Positions 44,110 through 48,447 of a stretch of 48,447 bases of DNA are shown piece after piece. The stretch covers positions 1-48,447 of the forward strand of contig JAFMJR010000006.1 in NCBI GenBank assembly GCA_017853385.1, in the 5' to 3' direction. Positions within the stretch are counted from its first letter, which is position 1. Every line of letters starts with the position of its first letter. The notes below the pieces were generated by a model. The model was given only the letters and a program-made list of their open reading frames with translations, was not told the DNA's origin and did no database searches. Source of the DNA: Ilumatobacteraceae bacterium. Lineage in GTDB: Bacteria; Actinomycetota; Acidimicrobiia; Acidimicrobiales; Ilumatobacteraceae. The translations under genes and the position numbers were made by a program.

Positions 44110-45420
44110 TTACCGAACCCCGCCAAAGCGCTGGGACGCTGCCTCAGCAAGCCCTGCGGCAATGGATTCTGCGGTCTCCTCCGTTGCTGCTTCAACCATC
44201 ACGCGAATTACGGGTTCTGTGCCACTCGCACGCAATAACACTCTTCCCACTCCGCCGAGACGCACATTTGCTTGAGCGATTTCAGCAGCCAAATCTGAAG
44301 CTGGGTCTGCAACAACATTGGCAACACGAACGTTGATCAGCGTTTGAGGAAGCGAGGTCATTGCGTTACGCGCAAGAGTTGCAAGTGGTTTTGCTTCTCG
44401 ACGCACAAGGTCTACAAGCATTGCCCCCGCAAGCAAACCATCTCCAGTTGTTGCGTGGTCACGATAAATAATGTGACCACTTTGTTCGCCACCAAGCGCA
44501 ATGTCATGTTCATCAAATGCAACCAAAATATTTCGATCACCTACGGCTGTTGTCACAACATTGATTCCATGTAGTTGCATTGCAGCGTGGAATCCTGCAT
44601 TTGTCATTACCGTCACCGCAACAGCATTTGACTTCAACTTGCCGCGTTTGTGCATGTCGATTGCTGCAAGTGCAATCAAATGATCGCCATCAACTACATC
44701 GCCAACGTGATCAACCGCAATCACGCGGTCACCGTCACCATCAAATGCAAGTCCGAGATCTGCTTTGTGTAAACGTACTGCTTCACTCACTAATTCAGGA
44801 TGGGTGGCTCCGCACTTCTCATTAATGTTCTTGCCGTTTGGTTCATCATTCATCACAATGACCGTTGCTCCAAGTCGCGCAAATGCAAGTGGCGCCACCT
44901 CGCTCATCGCGCCGTTGGCGCAATCAAGCACGATGCGAATGCCAGAAAATGCAAGCACGGGAAACAGCCCAACGATGTGCGACACATATTCATCGAGCAG
45001 TTGCACCGGTTCAGGTGATGCAGCTTGAACCAATGCATTTCCGGTCATATGCGATTCGATGGCGTCTTGTTGGGCATCACTCAGCTTCAATCCCCCATTG
45101 GCAAACAGCTTTACTCCGTTATCTGCAAATGGGTTATGAGATGCAGTGATTGCTGCACTTGCGCAACCGCGCTTTGCTGCAAGAAACGCAATCGCTGGCG
45201 TAGGAGCAACTCCAAGCAACTCAACCGACACTCCACCGGCGAGCAATCCGTTTGCTAACGCTGCTTCTAATCGCGGTCCTGATTCGCGTGTGTCACGCCC
45301 AATAAGCACCTTTTTAACACCAAGTTGTTGGGCAGCAACAAGCCCAAGTTCTGCAACATAGTTTTCGGTAAGTTCGGTGAAGGCAACTCCACGAACACCG
45401 TCGGTGCCAAATCGAAGCAT
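44110..45420 (-). CDS. glmM: phosphoglucosamine mutase
   Basis: 436 residues. It starts LRFGTDGVRGVA, has the phosphoserine motif ITASHNPFADNGVKLF, the metal loop FDGDGDRVIAVD, the sugar loop GGEQSGHIIY, and the phosphate loop RASGTEPVIRVMVE. It converts glucosamine-6-phosphate to glucosamine-1-phosphate for peptidoglycan precursors. It directly precedes the GlmS-like gene (10 nt), which supports a shared amino-sugar pathway. Confidence 0.97.
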   Translation of the reverse strand: MLRFGTDGVRGVAFTELTENYVAELGLVAAQQLGVKKVLIGRDTRESGPRLEAALANGLLAGGVSVELLGVAPTPAIAFLAAKRGCASAAITASHNPFADNGVKLFANGGLKLSDAQQDAIESHMTGNALVQAASPEPVQLLDEYVSHIVGLFPVLAFSGIRIVLDCANGAMSEVAPLAFARLGATVIVMNDEPNGKNINEKCGATHPELVSEAVRLHKADLGLAFDGDGDRVIAVDHVGDVVDGDHLIALAAIDMHKRGKLKSNAVAVTVMTNAGFHAAMQLHGINVVTTAVGDRNILVAFDEHDIALGGEQSGHIIYRDHATTGDGLLAGAMLVDLVRREAKPLATLARNAMTSLPQTLINVRVANVVADPASDLAAEIAQANVRLGGVGRVLLRASGTEPVIRVMVEAATEETAESIAAGLAEAASQRFGGVR

Positions 45421-45434
45421 CGTTTACACACACA

Positions 45435-45458
45435 TTCGCGCGATGAATATCGCGCGAA
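45435..45458. repeat. 10-bp perfect hairpin between rpsI and glmM
   Basis: TTCGCGCGAT, loop GAAT, ATCGCGCGAA in the 49-bp gap. A GC-rich stem without a T-tract; it may end or attenuate the rplM-rpsI transcript or form a leader structure for glmM. Confidence 0.6.
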
Positions 45459-45469
45459 CCAACACGTGA

Positions 45470-45865
45470 TTAACGCTTCGTGTACTGAGGCGCCTTGCGC
45501 GCCTTCTTGAGGCCGTACTTCTTGCTTTCCTTCTTGCGTGAGTCGCGAGTAAGCAAGCCAGCCTTGCGAAGCACCGAGCGCTTCTCTTCATCCAACTCGA
45601 GGATTGAGCGAGCAATTGCCATGCGCAATGCACCAGCTTGACCAGCAATACCGCCGCCCTGAATATCACAGTCCACGTCGTAGGTGGTCTCTGCTTCAAC
45701 AACACGAAGTGCTTCGGTCGCTGCAGCACGCTGCAAGGCATTTGGGAAATAATCCTCGAACTCACGTCCGTTGATTACTACTTTGCCAGTGCCTGGACGC
45801 AAGCGCACGCGTGCGACTGCTTCCTTGCGACGACCGGTTGTCTGTGTCAGTGGCTTAATTCCCAC
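45470..45865 (-). CDS. rpsI: 30S ribosomal protein S9
   Basis: 131 residues from a GTG with AGAGGAG upstream. S9 signatures are TTGRRKEAVARVRLRPGTGK, INGREFEDYF, GGGIAGQAGALRMAIAR and the basic C-terminal tail SRKKESKKYGLKKARKAPQYTKR, whose last residues reach the ribosomal P site. It is 28 nt after rplM. Confidence 0.98.
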   Translation of the reverse strand: MGIKPLTQTTGRRKEAVARVRLRPGTGKVVINGREFEDYFPNALQRAAATEALRVVEAETTYDVDCDIQGGGIAGQAGALRMAIARSILELDEEKRSVLRKAGLLTRDSRKKESKKYGLKKARKAPQYTKR

Positions 45866-45893
45866 GGTTGCTCCTCTATTCGATCTTTAGTAA

Positions 45894-46340
45894 TCAGCGC
45901 GCTTTTGCGTGCGGGATGTTCAAAACTTTTGGTGACTGTGCTTCATGACCGTGTTGTGGTCCTGAGTGAACCTTCAACTTCTTGATCATTTGACGACCAA
46001 GTGGACCCTTTGGCAACATGCCTCGGATGGTGCGACGAATCGCATCTTCTGGCTTACGGCTCAACAAGTTTGCATAAGTCTGCGTGCGCAAACCGCCTGG
46101 GTAACCGCTGTAGTCGTGAACGAGTTCTTTGTCAGCTTTGCCCTTGGTCATCACGATCTTTGATGCGTTAACGATGATGACGTGGTCGCCGGTGTCCATG
46201 TGCATTGCGAACATTGGCTTGTGCTTGCCGCGCAAGATTGCAGCGACTTCGGTGCACATGCGACCAAGTACCAAGCCGTCAGCATCAACAAGATGCCACT
46301 CGCGCTGAATTTCACTTGCTTTTGGACTGTACGTGCGCAT
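45894..46340 (-). CDS. rplM: 50S ribosomal protein L13
   Basis: 148 residues from the second of two tandem ATG codons. It starts MRTYSPKASEIQREWHLVDA and has HVIIVNASKIVMTKGKADKE, SGYPGGLR and GMLPKGPLGRQMIKKLKVH. The second ATG was preferred because it is exactly 6 nt from a TAGTTT -10 box, as at other starts here; the first ATG (46343) is only 3 nt away. Confidence 0.96.
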   Translation of the reverse strand: MRTYSPKASEIQREWHLVDADGLVLGRMCTEVAAILRGKHKPMFAMHMDTGDHVIIVNASKIVMTKGKADKELVHDYSGYPGGLRTQTYANLLSRKPEDAIRRTIRGMLPKGPLGRQMIKKLKVHSGPQHGHEAQSPKVLNIPHAKAR

Positions 46341-46346
46341 CATAAA

Positions 46347-46352
46347 AAACTA
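46347..46352 (-). promoter_or_regulatory. -10 box TAGTTT before rplM
   Basis: On the minus strand TAGTTT fits TANNNT, 6 nt from the second ATG of rplM. No Shine-Dalgarno stands out between them. Confidence 0.35.
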
Positions 46353-46362
46353 CTTTCGAAAT

Positions 46363-46423
46363 CTGAGTACTTGACCGAAAACTCAGCCAAACGTTGCCCC
46401 TATGGACCGTTTCAGGATAGGGG
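46363..46423 (-). other. two hairpins in the truA-rplM gap
   Basis: CTGAGT-n12-ACTCAG (46363-46386) and CCCCTAT-n13-ATAGGGG (46397-46423), both perfect stems. They could be a truA terminator, a ribosomal-protein leader acting on rplM-rpsI, or both. Confidence 0.4.
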
Positions 46424-46433
46424 TCTCGGGGGT

Positions 46434-47213
46434 CTAATCACAATCGGCTGGGTAGCCAACTTCCCACAAAATCAAGCCTTGCGGGGGTGCCACTGGGGCT
46501 GCCTCTGCCCTGTCGCCTGAAACGATCAGCCCACGCATATCGCTTGGTGGACGCTTGCCAAGACCGATCTCGATGAAGGTGCCAACTAGCGCCCGCACCA
46601 TTTGATGGCAGAAGGCATTTGCACGGACATCAAAGCGCAGCACGCCTTCGCCTAAATCATGCCAATCCGCGTTCATCACATACCGACGCATTGAATGCTC
46701 GTAGGTGTCGTTTTCGTCTGTTGGTTTTGGCTTGCGACAAAATGCCGAGAAATCGTGCTCTCCAATGACCGCGTCAGATGCCAATTGCATGGCGCGCAGC
46801 TTCAATGGCTTGATGATGTGCCATGCCGAATCCACCATGAACGGATTCGGAGTTTCGGTGTTTAACACCGTGTAGCGATATGAACGCCACAACGCCGTGT
46901 ATCGCGCGTGAAAATCGGGTTTAGTCCAGACGGCTTCGCGAATTGCAATTGATGGACCACACAACGAGTTCAGCTGCTTCATCAAAACTGGCAGATTCAC
47001 TCGGTCTGGCAAGTCAACACCAATTACCTGGCCCCATGCATGAACTCCCGCATCGGTACGCCCGGCAGGTGTTACTCGCACTTCTTCTTGAAGAATTTGT
47101 GCAAGCGCACCCTCAAGTGAAGACGCGACCGTATCAACTCCAGGGTTGATGGCAAAGCCGTGAAATTGATCGCCCTTATAGGCAATCGTCATGCGTGCGC
47201 GACGCATGGCCAT
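46434..47213 (-). CDS. truA: tRNA pseudouridine synthase A
   Basis: 259 residues. The catalytic Asp is in AGRTDAGVHAWGQV (about 50-63), with MTIAYKGDQFHGFA at the start and FDVRANAFCHQMVRALVGT later. It converts U38-40 in tRNA anticodon arms. It starts 6 nt after rplQ, the common rplQ-truA arrangement. Confidence 0.96.
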   Translation of the reverse strand: MAMRRARMTIAYKGDQFHGFAINPGVDTVASSLEGALAQILQEEVRVTPAGRTDAGVHAWGQVIGVDLPDRVNLPVLMKQLNSLCGPSIAIREAVWTKPDFHARYTALWRSYRYTVLNTETPNPFMVDSAWHIIKPLKLRAMQLASDAVIGEHDFSAFCRKPKPTDENDTYEHSMRRYVMNADWHDLGEGVLRFDVRANAFCHQMVRALVGTFIEIGLGKRPPSDMRGLIVSGDRAEAAPVAPPQGLILWEVGYPADCD

Positions 47214-47219
47214 AACGAA

Positions 47220-47591
47220 TTAGACGAGTTCGATGCGCGCCATAGGTGCATTGTCACCATGGCGTGGACCAAGCTTGAGCACGCGGGTGTATCCACCATT
47301 GCGTCCGGTGTAGCGAGGTGCAACAACGTTGACCAACTTGTTGGTCATTTCCTTGTCATTCAAATACGACTGAATTTGACGAATGCGGTGAATACGCATT
47401 GGGCCTTCACCTTGAGCTTTGATTGCCTTGGTGATCAACTTCTCGGCGATTGGGCGAAGAGCCTTTGCCTTACCTTCAGTTGTCACAATGCCTTCTGCAG
47501 CAAAAAGTGATGCAGCGAGGTTTGCCATCAACAATTTTTGATGGTGTGCGCTATGGCCGAAGTTACGGGCTCGTCTTGGTGTTGCTGGCAT
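47220..47591 (-). CDS. rplQ: 50S ribosomal protein L17
   Basis: 123 residues. It begins with the L17 signature MPATPRRARNFGHSAHHQKLLMANLAASLF and ends NGGYTRVLKLGPRHGDNAPMARIELV. It is 41 nt after rpoA, in the usual rpoA-rplQ order. Confidence 0.98.
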   Translation of the reverse strand: MPATPRRARNFGHSAHHQKLLMANLAASLFAAEGIVTTEGKAKALRPIAEKLITKAIKAQGEGPMRIHRIRQIQSYLNDKEMTNKLVNVVAPRYTGRNGGYTRVLKLGPRHGDNAPMARIELV

Positions 47592-47632
47592 GATTCATCG
47601 TCTCCTATGAAATGGTGCGTATTGGTGCGCTA

Positions 47633-48447
47633 TCAGATGCGCAGTGACAATCCGCGTTCGTCGAGCTTCAACTTGATTTCATCCAACGACTTCTGACCGA
47701 AGTTGGTGATGTTCAAAAGATCTTCTTCGCTACGGAGCAGCAACTCGCCAACAGTGTTGACCTGTGCGCGCTTCAAGCAGTTGCGTGGACGCTCGCTCAA
47801 GTCGAGGTCTTCAATGCTCAAGTCGAGGTCTGGCGAACCAGCACCGGTTCCTGCGAGTTCACCGAGCTCAAGTGCCATTGGAGCATCGCTCATGGTGGCA
47901 ACGAGGTCTACCAGTGAACGAAGTGTTGCGCCTGCTGACGCAAGTGCTTCGCGTGGCTCAATGGTTCCGTCGGTTTCGATATCCAGAATGATCTTGTCGT
48001 AGTTCGTTGACTGCTCTACACGTGTTGGTTCAACAACGTAGGTGCAACGACGAACTGGTGAGAAAATTGCATCGATTGGAATGATGCCAATGACCTTGCG
48101 GGTGTCACGGTCGCTTGATGCATAACCTTTGCCGCGCTCGATGGTGAGGTCTACGACCAAACGACCCTTCGCTGACAATGTGGCAATGTGCTGTGACTTG
48201 TTGAGAATTTCAACACCTGCTGGGCACACAATGTCTGCTGCAGTTACGTCTGCAGGACCCTTGACATCAAGCGTGATGACAACTGGCTCGTCGCTTTCAG
48301 ACACCACAACGATGTCCTTCAAGTTCAAAATGATTTCGGTGACATCTTCAGTGATTCCTTCGATGACATCGAACTCATGAAGAGCTGACTCAAACTTGAC
48401 CGAGGTGATTGCTGCGCCAGGAATTGACGACAACAACATGCGGCGAA
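47633..48447 (-). CDS. rpoA: RNA polymerase alpha subunit, 5' end beyond the window
   Basis: The visible part is about 270 residues; the reading frame continues to the window edge (RRMLLSSIPGAAITSVKFE, the conserved N-terminal domain), so about 40 N-terminal residues are missing. The ORF track's Met is internal. The C-terminal domain is complete, with LDLSERPRNCLKRAQVNTVGELL and FGQKSLDEIKLKLDERGLSL, which bind promoter UP elements and activators. It heads the block with rplQ and truA. Confidence 0.98.
   Translation of the reverse strand, partial: RRMLLSSIPGAAITSVKFESALHEFDVIEGITEDVTEIILNLKDIVVVSESDEPVVITLDVKGPADVTAADIVCPAGVEILNKSQHIATLSAKGRLVVDLTIERGKGYASSDRDTRKVIGIIPIDAIFSPVRRCTYVVEPTRVEQSTNYDKIILDIETDGTIEPREALASAGATLRSLVDLVATMSDAPMALELGELAGTGAGSPDLDLSIEDLDLSERPRNCLKRAQVNTVGELLLRSEEDLLNITNFGQKSLDEIKLKLDERGLSLRI

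Overview
The window is a gene-dense bacterial chromosome segment, most likely from an actinobacterium of the Acidimicrobiia type (for example a streamlined aquatic Ilumatobacteraceae-like lineage). The reasons are the housekeeping order rpoA-rplQ-truA-rplM-rpsI-glmM, a GlnR-like box at amt, CIRCE-controlled groESL, an actinobacterial NlpC/P60 coiled-coil protein, and many start codons that sit 6-10 nt after a TANNNT -10 box with no Shine-Dalgarno (leaderless mRNAs). GC content is moderate by eye. The lineage is inference. I see no tRNA, rRNA, insertion sequence, CRISPR array or phage gene. No stretch over 300 bp lacks a gene; the longest gap (26780-27042) holds an FMN riboswitch.

Layout. 66-4475 (+): TetR regulator with a palindromic operator, a ZnuABC/TroABC-type metal ABC transporter, and a CapA-like lipoprotein. 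4489-5865 (-): amt ammonium transporter with a GlnR-like box upstream. 6011-8382 (+): HNH protein, Nudix hydrolase, class III aminotransferase. 8394-10291 (-): nucleoside hydrolase and asparaginase operon. 10325-11864 (+): membrane protein and M23 peptidase. 11861-17231 (-): B12-binding mutase subunit, sucC, sucD, acyltransferase and mdh, a route from methylmalonyl-CoA to succinate plus a TCA enzyme. 17329-23896: small membrane protein, pcrA, cytochrome P450, yaaA, dienelactone hydrolase, NlpC/P60. 23971-26779: guaA, a small membrane protein, an EamA transporter.

26791-29761 (+) is a riboflavin operon (FMN riboswitch, ribD, ribBA, ribH) without ribE. 29762-32384 holds a TauD-family dioxygenase, a secreted phospholipase A2, a NudL-type Nudix hydrolase, a 55-residue gene missing from the ORF track, and a membrane protein. 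32408-48447 is one long minus-strand housekeeping block: rpoA (cut by the window edge), rplQ, truA, rplM, rpsI, glmM, a giant GlmS-like protein, acpS, alr, tsaE-tsaB-rimI-tsaD, dusB, maf, groES, groEL.

The most unusual item is the 1141-residue GlmS-like protein beside glmM. It keeps the recognisable GlmS catalytic motifs but carries a helical insert right after its N-terminal Cys, an extra region after SIS2, and about 200 residues beyond the normal GlmS C-terminus. Other points of interest are strong hairpins laid across the 3' ends of convergent genes, a compact divergent promoter pair, the riboswitch with its apparent Shine-Dalgarno-sequestering stem, and the hidden 55-residue gene.
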